Part shown: positions 1-8,692 of the stretch, in pieces
How the letters are laid out: the number at the start of each line of letters is the position of its first letter
Numbering within the stretch: the first letter of the stretch is position 1
From: an uncultured Kangiellaceae bacterium
Lineage (GTDB): Bacteria > Pseudomonadota > Gammaproteobacteria > Enterobacterales > Kangiellaceae
Direction: 5' to 3'
Length of the DNA stretch: 64,000 nt
Assembly (NCBI GenBank): GCA_905479925.1
Contig: CAJQOL010000007.1
Location: forward strand, 1-64,000
Notes under the pieces: model-generated
The model's input: only the letters and a program-made list of their open reading frames with translations
What the model was told of the DNA's origin: nothing
The model's database searches: none
Position numbers and translations under genes: made by a program

Positions 1-2218
1 ATAAGTCGGCTGCACCATCAGCGTAAACGCTTAGTCCTTGAGCCGCGCTACCACCGCCACTAGATGCGTTAGGGTTATAGATCTTAGCGTTATCAACTCG
101 GTAAACCGCGCCTTCACCGGTATCCCATGCTGGGAAAATCATCACAACATCAATTGCGCTGATATCTAAGCCCGCATCTGACAATGTTTGCATTGGGAAT
201 GTATAGGTCTGCCATTCGCCAGTAACCGGGTCAACACCTTCAGTACTGGTAGACAAATCAACTTCTACTGCCGTTGAACCATCATCAGATTCGATTTTAA
301 ACTTCCATACCGAAGCAGTATTACTAGGGGCTGTGACTACTTTCATATCAAACTGAACAACACCTTCTTGCAGCAATGCAGTGGCGTCAAACGGTACACC
401 GTTATCTACGCCATGACCTGGTCGGCTTGAAAAGCCCATAACCGTTGGTGCAGCACCTATCTGGAATTCAACCGATGCACCATGTTCTGCATCATCGGTT
501 TCAACCGTAGGAGTAGAGCCACCACAACAATCCCATGGCTGCCATAACGGATTAACTTCGTCTTCAAACATCACTAACTCAGGGAAGCTTGCGCCACCAC
601 CCTCTTGGGCAATCTGCACGTTATCAACACGATAAACGGCACCGTTACCGGTATCCCAAGCTGGGAAAATCATCAATACATCAATATTACTTAAGTCCAA
701 ACCAGCGTCCGCAAGGGTTTGCAAATCGTAGGTATAAGTTTGCCACTCTCCGGTTACCGGCGCTTGGCCTTCATTACTAGCAGCTAGATCAAGCTCAACC
801 GCTTGCGAAGCTCCACCACTTTCAATTTTAAATTTCCAAACAGAGGCAGTATTTACCGGCGGGGTAACCACTTTCATTTCAAAGGAAACGGCACCCGTTG
901 TTAGCATTGGCGAGGCATCGAAAGCCTGTTGAACTTCTGCTTCGAAGGTATTAAAACCCATTACCGTTGGGGCTTCGCCTATCACAAACTGAGCAACAGC
1001 TCCGTGCTCTTCATCATCGGTTTCGATAGTTGGCGTAGTACCTCCACAGCAGTCCCATAAAGGCCAGCCAGGATTTTCTTCATCAGCAAAAATTGTTAGA
1101 TCCTGGGCAATACCCGTTGAAGGAGGCGATGGAATAGGCGCAACACCTAGTACCAATGCATCTTCTTCGTCGTCATAACCTTGACGAACAGTTTCACAGC
1201 CTTTTCCGTCTTCTGGGTTAATTGAACACTCGTAAACTCGCACGTAATCAATTTCATAAGTTTGACCATTTTCAAAAGCTGTAGCATCTATCCCTAAATT
1301 ATTAACGTTAGCAGCCCAATTGCCGCCGACTGCCAAATTTAACAATAAATGAAAGTCTTGATCGAACGGCGCCGCATCCCAGTGATCTTCTAGCTCACCA
1401 GTAACTATATCGAAGTATTCTGCAAACCAACCTCTATGGATAAGACCAACGGCCTCACCTTTACTGTTATAGCGAACTTCTGAAGCTCTTTGGGTTTGAA
1501 ATAGGTAACCATCGACATACCAGCGAATTTCACCTTCTTGCCATTCTAAAGCATAAGTATGGAAATCATCGGCTGGGTTGATGTTATCTGGGAGGTCAAA
1601 CTCTCGACCAGAAGAGGATTGGTTCGGGGAAGATTTACCATAATAAAGCTGACCAACAATACTTGCTTCTTCTACACCGTTTTCATCAACGGTTTTAAGG
1701 TTTACTGCTTCTAAGATATCGACTTCACCTGATTTTGGCCAACCGCCATAAACATAATCGGTTGGCAACATCCAAAACGCTGGCCAGGTTCCTTGACCTT
1801 GGGGAAGTTTTGCTCGCATTTCAAAACGACCATACTTGAAGTCACCTTTATAACGAGTATTTAAACGCGCTGAAGTATAAGGCAGAGCTGCTCCTTCTTC
1901 CGCTGGTAGGGCAACAATATTAAGTACGCCATTTGATACAAAGGAATTATCAGGACTATCGGTATAACATTGCTGCTCTTGATTACCGCCGCCGTTACAA
2001 TTAACTTCATGGGTCCACTTGGAAGTATCAATTTGAGCACCGTCAAATTCATCGTTCCATACCATTACCCAGTCATTGACGGGAGCGGAAGTATTAACAG
2101 CTTCAAAATCCGATTCGTTACTGACGCCTCCGCCGCATCCAATTAGACCCGCTAGCAATAAGCTAAACGTGATCGACAGTAGATGCGTTAGTCGTTTAAC
2201 GCGTACCTTAGTTATCAT
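1..2218 (-). CDS. GH16 endo-beta-1,3-glucanase lipoprotein with C-terminal repeat domains (partial)
   Basis: This gene is missing from the ORF track because it runs off the left edge without a stop; I translated 739 codons. It begins with a lipoprotein signal (lipobox around LLAGLIGC, Cys28), so the protein is probably anchored in the outer membrane. The GH16 catalytic domain covers about residues 48-330, opens with WNDEFDG and carries the active-site motif GEVDILEAV (Glu165 and Glu170). After a Pro/Ser linker come two ~165-residue copies of a putative carbohydrate-binding module, and a third copy seems to begin at the edge. The start is the ATG after GGGAG. It is divergent from the second GH16 gene, so it probably belongs to the same laminarin locus. 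The GH16 assignment is firm; beta-1,3-glucan specificity is inferred from motif and context. Confidence 0.9.
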   Translation of the reverse strand, partial: MITKVRVKRLTHLLSITFSLLLAGLIGCGGGVSNESDFEAVNTSAPVNDWVMVWNDEFDGAQIDTSKWTHEVNCNGGGNQEQQCYTDSPDNSFVSNGVLNIVALPAEEGAALPYTSARLNTRYKGDFKYGRFEMRAKLPQGQGTWPAFWMLPTDYVYGGWPKSGEVDILEAVNLKTVDENGVEEASIVGQLYYGKSSPNQSSSGREFDLPDNINPADDFHTYALEWQEGEIRWYVDGYLFQTQRASEVRYNSKGEAVGLIHRGWFAEYFDIVTGELEDHWDAAPFDQDFHLLLNLAVGGNWAANVNNLGIDATAFENGQTYEIDYVRVYECSINPEDGKGCETVRQGYDDEEDALVLGVAPIPSPPSTGIAQDLTIFADEENPGWPLWDCCGGTTPTIETDDEEHGAVAQFVIGEAPTVMGFNTFEAEVQQAFDASPMLTTGAVSFEMKVVTPPVNTASVWKFKIESGGASQAVELDLAASNEGQAPVTGEWQTYTYDLQTLADAGLDLSNIDVLMIFPAWDTGNGAVYRVDNVQIAQEGGGASFPELVMFEDEVNPLWQPWDCCGGSTPTVETDDAEHGASVEFQIGAAPTVMGFSSRPGHGVDNGVPFDATALLQEGVVQFDMKVVTAPSNTASVWKFKIESDDGSTAVEVDLSTSTEGVDPVTGEWQTYTFPMQTLSDAGLDISAIDVVMIFPAWDTGEGAVYRVDNAKIYNPNASSGGGSAAQGLSVYADGAADL
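80..1093 (-). repeat. Two tandem copies of a ~165-aa beta-sandwich-like module in the GH16 lipoprotein
   Basis: Residues about 376-538 and 549-713 of the GH16 lipoprotein are near-duplicates. Both contain WDCCGG, TxETDD.EHGA, NTASVWKFKIES, PVTGEWQTYT and IFPAWDTG.GAVYRVDN. The pattern resembles the galactose-binding-like module seen at the C-terminus of marine beta-glucanases (ExoP-type), but that family link is from memory. The paired Cys of WDCCGG may form a disulfide or bind metal. The last residues before the window edge (SVYADGAADL) align with the start of each copy, so at least a third copy is likely. Confidence 0.85.
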
Positions 2219-2317
2219 TTTTATTCTCCCGCAAAGTAAAGCTTCATCCGATTTAGCTAATCCGCTAACTCGGCCTCCTGACTTGTTCCTTTATATGACC
2301 AATGTCCAGAGGGATGG

Positions 2318-2333
2318 TTGATGTTAACGTCAA
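2318..2333. promoter_or_regulatory. Palindrome TTGATGTTAACGTCAA, operator candidate
   Basis: A 16-bp near-perfect inverted repeat centred on GTTAAC, with one mismatched pair, lies 100 bp upstream of the minus-strand GH16 start. The 479-bp gap 2219-2697 between the divergent GH16 genes holds this site, the TTTGCAT palindrome nearby and no credible ORF. The cognate regulator is unknown and is not encoded next to it. Function is inferred only from symmetry and position. Confidence 0.4.
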
Positions 2334-2350
2334 TATGTAACACAAATGAT

Positions 2351-2368
2351 TTTGCATACGAATGCAAA
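2351..2368. promoter_or_regulatory. LacI-type operator candidate TTTGCATACGAATGCAAA
   Basis: This 18-bp inverted repeat has TTTGCAT and ATGCAAA arms around a central CG, the layout typical of LacI/GalR-family operators; only the pair flanking the CG is mismatched. It lies between the two divergent GH16 genes, where one site could control both. No LacI gene is in the window, so the regulator would be encoded beyond the left edge or elsewhere. Confidence 0.5.
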
Positions 2369-2697
2369 TGCGTTAAACCGGATTTTAGAAAAGCTAGAAT
2401 GGACGAAAAGCGCTCAAGCTTCCTCCTCATTAATCATTTTAGCCTGATTTATGCCATACGCAGGTCAGTTTGACCCAGATCGATGGTTTTGAGATGTTTT
2501 GTCGCAATAATGGTCCGTTTGAGCGCGTTTATATTGCGCTAGATTATGCGTATATTATTGTCGACGAAATAACCTTATTATTTTTTATAGGTACAGCAAG
2601 CTAAGACGTTTGAAATGGCGCTAATCATAAAGCGCAATAGGCTAATAATAACAAACTATAAATAACGCTTACGCTCTTTGCTTAAAGGAGCCATTAA

Positions 2698-4083
2698 ATG
2701 AAACCATATTCAAAACCGTTAGCGGGTGCTCGCGCGGTCCTACTATTGAGCACGCTATTAACCTCGCTCAATGTGGCGGCAAGTGTCAGCCCAAAGAGCG
2801 ACGAAGGACCTTGTGCCAGCGCTGTATTCGATAACCGCAGCAATCAAACACCATTATTTTGCGCCATAAATATTGGTGGTAAGGCATACACAGCATTAGA
2901 CGGCACTATCTACGAAGCCGATATACTGACTATTAATAATCCAAGCCTTTCGATTGCCTCCATTAAGGGCTCTCAAGATCCATTGCTTTTCAAGAGTTAT
3001 CGCCAAGGTTCATTAAGTTTTTCCATCGACGTGCCAAATGGTGACTATCAAGTTATTTTTAAGTTTGCCGAACCTCAAGATATTGCTGTCGGCGAGCGAA
3101 TATTTAATGTTTACGCCGAACAAAAACAGGTGATTGATAACCTCGATATTCGGCTTGCTCGTGATAATAAAATTCACTCGGCTCTGGTTAGAACAGCAAC
3201 TCAGATTAAGGTTGTCGACCAAAACCTTAGTTTTAACTTTAAGCCGATAAAAGGTCAGCCACTTCTAAGCGCTTTAATAATCCAACAAAAACAGCCGAGA
3301 GATGAGAAATGGCAATTGGTTTGGAACGATGAATTCGACTATATCGGTCCGCCTGATAGCAAAAAGTGGACGACTAACGTATGGCCAGCCAAAAAAGTGA
3401 ATGGCGAAGATCAAGCTTATACCGACCGCCCGGAAAATATAACCGTTAGCGATGGTCATCTAAAAATCACCGCTAAAAAAGAAACTTACGACAATGCTAA
3501 ATATACTTCCGGTCGAATTCACTCTAAGGGCAACGGAGACTTCCTATACGGTCGTGCTGAAGTTCGCGCTAAATTGCCCGCTGGACAAGGAACATGGTCG
3601 GCCATCTGGATGTTACCAAGCGACCCCTATCGCTATGCAACTACGTGCAAAGATGGCGAGGAATGGCAAGGCAGTACCTCTTGTGATGCTTGGCCAAACT
3701 CTGGCGAAATAGACATTATGGAGCATGTTGGCTACGACATGCAGACGGTTCACGGAACCGTTCACACCAAGGCCTATTACTGGATGAATTGGGAACAAAG
3801 AAAAGCCAGTGTAGAAGGAATCGATGTAGACAAACGCTTTCATGTTTATGCCGTTGAATGGACGCCAACGACTATTACTGTTTTCTTCGATGACATCCCT
3901 TACTTTACTTACAGTAACGAGAATAAAGGCTGGCGCGAATGGCCATTTGACCACCCCTACCACATCATATTGAACCTAGCGGTTGGCGGTGATTGGGGCA
4001 GAGCCGGCGGCCCTATAGACGACAGTCTATTCCCCACGCAAATGTTAATTGACTATGTGCGTGTCTTCCAACAACAAAGATAA
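2698..4083 (+). CDS. Secreted GH16 laminarinase with N-terminal malectin-like domain
   Basis: The 461-aa protein is predicted to cut beta-1,3-glucan internally. It has an N-terminal signal peptide (about residues 1-28). A malectin-like beta-sandwich spans roughly 52-195 (starts FCAINIGGKAY; typically binds sugars). The GH16 domain covers 203-461, with entry motif WNDEFDY and active-site motif NSGEIDIMEHVG (nucleophile Glu337, acid/base Glu342). A strong AAAGGAG lies 7 nt before the ATG. It is the first gene of a probable co-directional operon with the phosphorylase and two GH17 genes. There is no lipobox, so it is probably periplasmic or released. The fold and catalytic residues are seen; laminarin as substrate is inferred from the cluster. 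Confidence 0.92.
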   Translation: MKPYSKPLAGARAVLLLSTLLTSLNVAASVSPKSDEGPCASAVFDNRSNQTPLFCAINIGGKAYTALDGTIYEADILTINNPSLSIASIKGSQDPLLFKSYRQGSLSFSIDVPNGDYQVIFKFAEPQDIAVGERIFNVYAEQKQVIDNLDIRLARDNKIHSALVRTATQIKVVDQNLSFNFKPIKGQPLLSALIIQQKQPRDEKWQLVWNDEFDYIGPPDSKKWTTNVWPAKKVNGEDQAYTDRPENITVSDGHLKITAKKETYDNAKYTSGRIHSKGNGDFLYGRAEVRAKLPAGQGTWSAIWMLPSDPYRYATTCKDGEEWQGSTSCDAWPNSGEIDIMEHVGYDMQTVHGTVHTKAYYWMNWEQRKASVEGIDVDKRFHVYAVEWTPTTITVFFDDIPYFTYSNENKGWREWPFDHPYHIILNLAVGGDWGRAGGPIDDSLFPTQMLIDYVRVFQQQR

Positions 4084-4152
4084 CGACCAACTTCTCAACA
4101 ATTGAGACAGCGCTGACAATACAGCTTGCTGGTGCAGTAATTGGAACTAATT

Positions 4153-7100
4153 ATGACTAGAAATTTATCACAGACTATCACTCAAGGTGAGTTCGTCGAT
4201 TTGGATAACGAGCGATTTTACGCGATTAAAAATGTTGACAAGATTGCGCCATTTTTTATAAGCGTAACCTCAAACAGTGATCACTGGCTTTTCGTATCAT
4301 CCGCCGGCGGTTTAACCGCCGGTCGAATATCACCTGCTACCGCATTATTTCCTTACGTAACCGTGGATAAGATTCATGAAAGTGAATTACACACCGGAAG
4401 TAAAACGATTATTCAATTAGCCAAGGAACGAAAAGTTGTCAATTGGGAACCCTACAACAGAGAGCATAATCTAGCCTTTAACATTACGCGTAACCTGTAT
4501 AAGAACTTACTCGGTAATAAGTTATGCTTTGAAGAAATTAACCATGATTTGCAACTCAGTTTTCGAGAAACCTGGTCTACCAGCGAAATATACGGTTTTG
4601 TTCGAAAAGCAGAAATCGAAAATTTATCTGATAGTCAAACTGATGTTAATATTTTGGATGGCTTGCAGAATATATTGCCGGCCGGCACACCTCAATTCAC
4701 TCAAACCAATTCGAGCAATCTGGTAGATGCTTACAAATGGAGCGAGATTGATGAGCAATCTGGCCTGGCGTTATTTACTCTTTTCTCAGCTATAACAGAC
4801 CGCGCTGAGCCCTGTGAGTCACTCCGTGCCAATACGGTTTTTTGTCTAGGTTTAAAAAACAGACAAACTCTGTTATCGAGTAACAAGCTTGACCAATTTA
4901 GAGCGGGATATCCGGTTAAGACGGAGTCTCAAAATAGAGGGGTTAGAGGCGCATATTTCGTAACAACAACGCTTCAGCTTGAACCAGCTCAAAAAGAACA
5001 ATGGCAATTAGTGGCCAATGTTGAACAAAGCCAGGCTCAAGCCGTTGAGTTAACTAAACAGCTATCAGAACCGCAAAAATTAGATTCAGCAATAAATCAG
5101 TCAATTGAGAAAGGTAATGATGAGCTCGCCAAGATCATGGCTAATGCAGATGGTTTCCAGTTAACCGCAGAAGAGAACGTTTCGGTTCATCATTACGCTA
5201 ATGTTATGTTTAATGTTCTTCGTGGCGGTATTTTCGACGATCAATACAACATCTGTACTTTAGATTTCTGCAGAAATTTACAACGTTTTAATAAGGCAAC
5301 CTATAAAAAACATCAACACTGGTTAATGAGCTTGTCGGGAAAAATTCGATTCTCTGAGCTACTAGAAAAAATTCAGTCATTGAAGGACTCGAATTTAGAA
5401 CGGTTATGCTACGAATATTTGCCAATTGCATTTGGTCGCCGCCACGGCGATCCTAGCCGTCCTTGGAATCATTTTGCAATTAAGCTAGTTGATGAAAACG
5501 ACAATCGATTACTTTCTTATCAAGGTAATTGGCGTGATATTTTTCAAAATTGGGAAGCGTTATGCTTTAGTTATCCCGAGTTTACTGAAAACGTTATCGC
5601 TAAATTTGTTAATGCCTCAACCCTTGACGGCTACAACCCTTATCGAGTAACTAAAGAAGGCTTTGATTGGGAAGTTGAAGACCCAAGCGATCCGTGGAGC
5701 TATATTGGCTACTGGGGCGATCACCAAATCATCTATTTGCAGAAATTACTTGAACTATCGGTTCAATTTCATCCACATAAGCTTCAAGAATTATTAGATA
5801 AAGAGTTGTTCAGTTATGCCAATGTACCTTACCGAATAAAATCTTTTGATGCGTTAGTCGAAGACGCAAAAAATACGGTTATTTATGATCAAGCGCTAGC
5901 GGATGAGATTGAGCTGCGAGTCGCCCAAATGGGAGCAGATGGTAAACTTATTCTCGATCAAGACGGTAACGTATATCACGTCAGTCTTTTTGAAAAATTA
6001 CTGGTACCATTACTGTCTAAACTAAGTAATTTAGTGGTTGATGGTGGGATTTGGCTAAACACACAACGCCCTGAATGGAACGACGCAAATAACGCGTTAG
6101 TCGGTCAAGGAATTTCAACGGTTACTCTGTATTATTTGCGCCGCTATTTAGTGTTTATCAATCAACTCTTGCAACATTCTAGCAACGCCCTTAATCTGTC
6201 GAATGAAGTAGCCCAATGGCTGGCGAAAACGAGCAGTGCCTGCGCTGAATTAATCCCATTACTTGGCCAAGGTCAACTTTCGCACCAGCAGCGTTTTAAA
6301 AGCCTCCAAAAGCTCGGCCAAGCCGCCTGCCAATATCGTCAAACTTTGTACGCTAACGGCCAATTTAGTGGTAAGCAATTAGTAGAAAGAAAACTCATTG
6401 CCAAGTTAGTTAACGATTCCCTACAAGCAATTGACCATACCATCGCGGTCAATCAACGACAAGATGGTTTGTACCATGCTTACAACTTGTTATCGATCGA
6501 AAAAGAACAATTAGATGTCGAACATCTATATCCTATGTTAGAAGGTCAAGTCGCTGTGCTTAGCTCCGGGGCTTTATCGGCTTCTGAATCCATAGAACTT
6601 ATTGAATCCTTGTTTAACAGTGACATATATCGTCCCGATCAAAAAAGTTTTATGCTTTATCCAGACAGAGAGTTACCAAGCTTCCTGCAAAAGAATGTCA
6701 TTGATAGTAAGAAAGTAGAATCTATTCCGTTGCTCGCTGCAATGATCAATGATAAAAACCAACAACTTGTTATTAAAGATGGAAGCCAGCGCTATCGATT
6801 TAATTCTGACCTCACTAATAGCAAAGCGCTAGCATCTGAGTTAGAGCTTGTTGATACTAAATACACAGAGCTTGTAGAGAGTTCACGCGGAGCAATTTTG
6901 GAGCTCTATGAAGACGTATTTAATCATCAAGCCTTTACCGGTCGCTCTGGTGGTATGTTTGGTTTTGAAGGTTTAGGTTGTATCTATTGGCATATGGTAT
7001 CAAAACTCTTGCTAGCAATTAACGAGTCATTTTTTACCGCTATTGATAACGGTACCGATAACGAACAATGCAATCAACTAGCCAAACTCTATTACCAAGT

Positions 7101-7620
7101 AAGGGATGGTATTGGTTTTAACAAAACGCCCGAAGAATATGGCGCTTTTCCGACTGACCCTTATTCACACACTCCAAAACATGCTGGGGCAAGACAACCG
7201 GGTATGACCGGACAAGTTAAAGAAGAAGTTTTGGCAAGATTTGGTGAACTTGGAATACGAGTTAAAGCTGGACAAGTACACTGGCAACCGTATCTTTTAA
7301 GAGCCTGCGAGTTTATTAAAAGTAGTAGCGAATTTTGCTATTTGGACGTTAATGACGATTGGAAAACCTTATCGACACCTGAAAACTCTATTGCTTTCAC
7401 GTGGTGTCAGATTCCAATTGTTTACACGCTTAATGAACAACAATCTCCGGCTATAATCATTCAATGGAGCGATGGCAAGCGGGAAACTCTTGACGACTTT
7501 ATTATGTCTGAAAGTATGAGCAGACAAATTTTTGAACGTCGTGGAAACATCGATAGTATTAGTCTTTTCTTTACTAGTCGTTCGCTTTTCGCGGATGCAG
7601 AACTAAGAACTAAGAACTAA
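4153..7620 (+). CDS. GH149-type beta-1,3-oligoglucan phosphorylase (GH94-like superfamily)
   Basis: The 1155-residue protein has no signal peptide and should be cytoplasmic. Its C-terminal half carries blocks of the GH94-like phosphorylase superfamily: GRSGGMFGFEGLGCIYWHM, GIGFNKTPEEYGAFPTDPY, and PGMTGQVKEEVLARFGELG. Such proteins of about 1100-1200 aa match GH149, whose characterised members phosphorolyse beta-1,3-oligoglucans to glucose-1-phosphate. Neighbouring GH16 and GH17 genes support that substrate. The tracked start is a TTG at 4141; I prefer the ATG at 4153, preceded by GGAA. The family number is from memory and not searched; GH161 or another GH94 relative is the alternative. The last codons lie in a 7-bp tandem repeat. 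Confidence 0.78.
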   Translation: MTRNLSQTITQGEFVDLDNERFYAIKNVDKIAPFFISVTSNSDHWLFVSSAGGLTAGRISPATALFPYVTVDKIHESELHTGSKTIIQLAKERKVVNWEPYNREHNLAFNITRNLYKNLLGNKLCFEEINHDLQLSFRETWSTSEIYGFVRKAEIENLSDSQTDVNILDGLQNILPAGTPQFTQTNSSNLVDAYKWSEIDEQSGLALFTLFSAITDRAEPCESLRANTVFCLGLKNRQTLLSSNKLDQFRAGYPVKTESQNRGVRGAYFVTTTLQLEPAQKEQWQLVANVEQSQAQAVELTKQLSEPQKLDSAINQSIEKGNDELAKIMANADGFQLTAEENVSVHHYANVMFNVLRGGIFDDQYNICTLDFCRNLQRFNKATYKKHQHWLMSLSGKIRFSELLEKIQSLKDSNLERLCYEYLPIAFGRRHGDPSRPWNHFAIKLVDENDNRLLSYQGNWRDIFQNWEALCFSYPEFTENVIAKFVNASTLDGYNPYRVTKEGFDWEVEDPSDPWSYIGYWGDHQIIYLQKLLELSVQFHPHKLQELLDKELFSYANVPYRIKSFDALVEDAKNTVIYDQALADEIELRVAQMGADGKLILDQDGNVYHVSLFEKLLVPLLSKLSNLVVDGGIWLNTQRPEWNDANNALVGQGISTVTLYYLRRYLVFINQLLQHSSNALNLSNEVAQWLAKTSSACAELIPLLGQGQLSHQQRFKSLQKLGQAACQYRQTLYANGQFSGKQLVERKLIAKLVNDSLQAIDHTIAVNQRQDGLYHAYNLLSIEKEQLDVEHLYPMLEGQVAVLSSGALSASESIELIESLFNSDIYRPDQKSFMLYPDRELPSFLQKNVIDSKKVESIPLLAAMINDKNQQLVIKDGSQRYRFNSDLTNSKALASELELVDTKYTELVESSRGAILELYEDVFNHQAFTGRSGGMFGFEGLGCIYWHMVSKLLLAINESFFTAIDNGTDNEQCNQLAKLYYQVRDGIGFNKTPEEYGAFPTDPYSHTPKHAGARQPGMTGQVKEEVLARFGELGIRVKAGQVHWQPYLLRACEFIKSSSEFCYLDVNDDWKTLSTPENSIAFTWCQIPIVYTLNEQQSPAIIIQWSDGKRETLDDFIMSESMSRQIFERRGNIDSISLFFTSRSLFADAELRTKN

Positions 7621-7627
7621 GAACTAA
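7600..7627 (+). repeat. Four perfect tandem copies of GAACTAA over the phosphorylase stop codon
   Basis: GAACTAA is repeated four times without mismatch from the last sense codons into the 3' flank. The unit is 7 bp, so each copy shifts the frame, and the phosphorylase stop TAA is the end of the third copy. Losing or gaining the outermost copy would leave the encoded C-terminus (AELRTKN) unchanged. It is probably a replication-slippage product with little effect. Confidence 0.8.
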
Positions 7628-7696
7628 ATTTATTGCTATCACAAAACATAGACAACAATTCCAACATGGTTGGCAGCGTAATACAGGATCTATACA

Positions 7697-8581
7697 ATGA
7701 GTCGCTATAACAAATATATGTCTCTTGCCGGGGTTAACTTTCAAGGGCTGGAACTGGATGAACTTCGTCGTTTATCCTCTGAGATTTTACAGCAAAAAAT
7801 TCACGGCCTCTGCTTTAGTCCTTATATTGATGAGCAAGGCCCAGGTACGGTAGTCACGGAACAGCAAATTAGACAGCGTTTAGACATTATTGAACCAAAC
7901 ATAAACTGGATTAGAACGTTTTCTTGTACCGAGGGTAATGAACTAATTCCGGCGGTTGCTGCAGACAAAGGAATTAAGTCTCTTGTGGGAGTATGGTTAG
8001 ACGATGATCTTGATAATAATGAGTTAGAAATAATTAACGCTATAAAGATCGGTAATGCAGGCCATGCAAATATCATAGCTGTTGGTAACGAAGTTTTACT
8101 GCGAGGCGATCTAACCGAACAGCAGCTAATAGACTATATTCAACGAATAAAATTAACACTACCTGATATCCCCGTAGGATATGTAGACGCATATTTTAAG
8201 TTTGAAGATTATCCCAATGTGACCGAAGCTTGCGATGTTATTCTTGCTAATTGTTACCCGTTTTGGGAGGGCTGCCCGGCGGATTATTCGTTGTTATATA
8301 TGAAAGATATGTACCGCAGAGCGACACGAGTAGCCAATGGTAAGCCGGTTATTATTACGGAAACGGGCTGGCCAAATGAAGGAAGCAATGAACGCGGCGC
8401 CGTTCCTAGTTACGAAAATGCGCTAAAGTACTTTATTAATACTTATCTTTGGGCAGAACAAGAAGGTATCGAGATATTTTACTTCTCCGGATTCGATGAG
8501 GGATGGAAAGTAGCTGACGAAGGTGATGTTGGTGCCTATTGGGGCCTTTGGGATAAAGACGCAAACTATAAATATGGTTAG
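7697..8581 (+). CDS. GH17 family beta-1,3-glucanase-like protein, cytoplasmic (first copy)
   Basis: The 294-aa protein is a single TIM-barrel domain of the bacterial GH17 type. The acid/base Glu132 lies in IAVGNEVLL and the nucleophile Glu222 in VIITETGWP, both typical of the clan. There is no signal peptide or membrane segment, so it probably acts in the cytoplasm on imported oligosaccharides, as a hydrolase or transglycosylase, next to the phosphorylase. It lies 76 bp after that gene, with an AGGA before the ATG. A second in-frame ATG at codon 8 is possible. It is only partly similar to the following GH17 protein, so this is not a recent tandem duplication. Confidence 0.85.
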   Translation: MSRYNKYMSLAGVNFQGLELDELRRLSSEILQQKIHGLCFSPYIDEQGPGTVVTEQQIRQRLDIIEPNINWIRTFSCTEGNELIPAVAADKGIKSLVGVWLDDDLDNNELEIINAIKIGNAGHANIIAVGNEVLLRGDLTEQQLIDYIQRIKLTLPDIPVGYVDAYFKFEDYPNVTEACDVILANCYPFWEGCPADYSLLYMKDMYRRATRVANGKPVIITETGWPNEGSNERGAVPSYENALKYFINTYLWAEQEGIEIFYFSGFDEGWKVADEGDVGAYWGLWDKDANYKYG

Positions 8582-8692
8582 TGTCTTTTTTGTAGACAGA
8601 CTTCTACAGTCTTTATGCTTTCCGTTTTTATTGTGGTTAATTAAGAAGCAATAAATATAATAATAATATCCAACAAACAAAGTGAGTAATTA

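Noticed and set aside
2076-2321. 81-aa plus-strand ORF near the GH16 start
   Set aside because: It lies antisense over the start of the lipoprotein gene and has no coding character.
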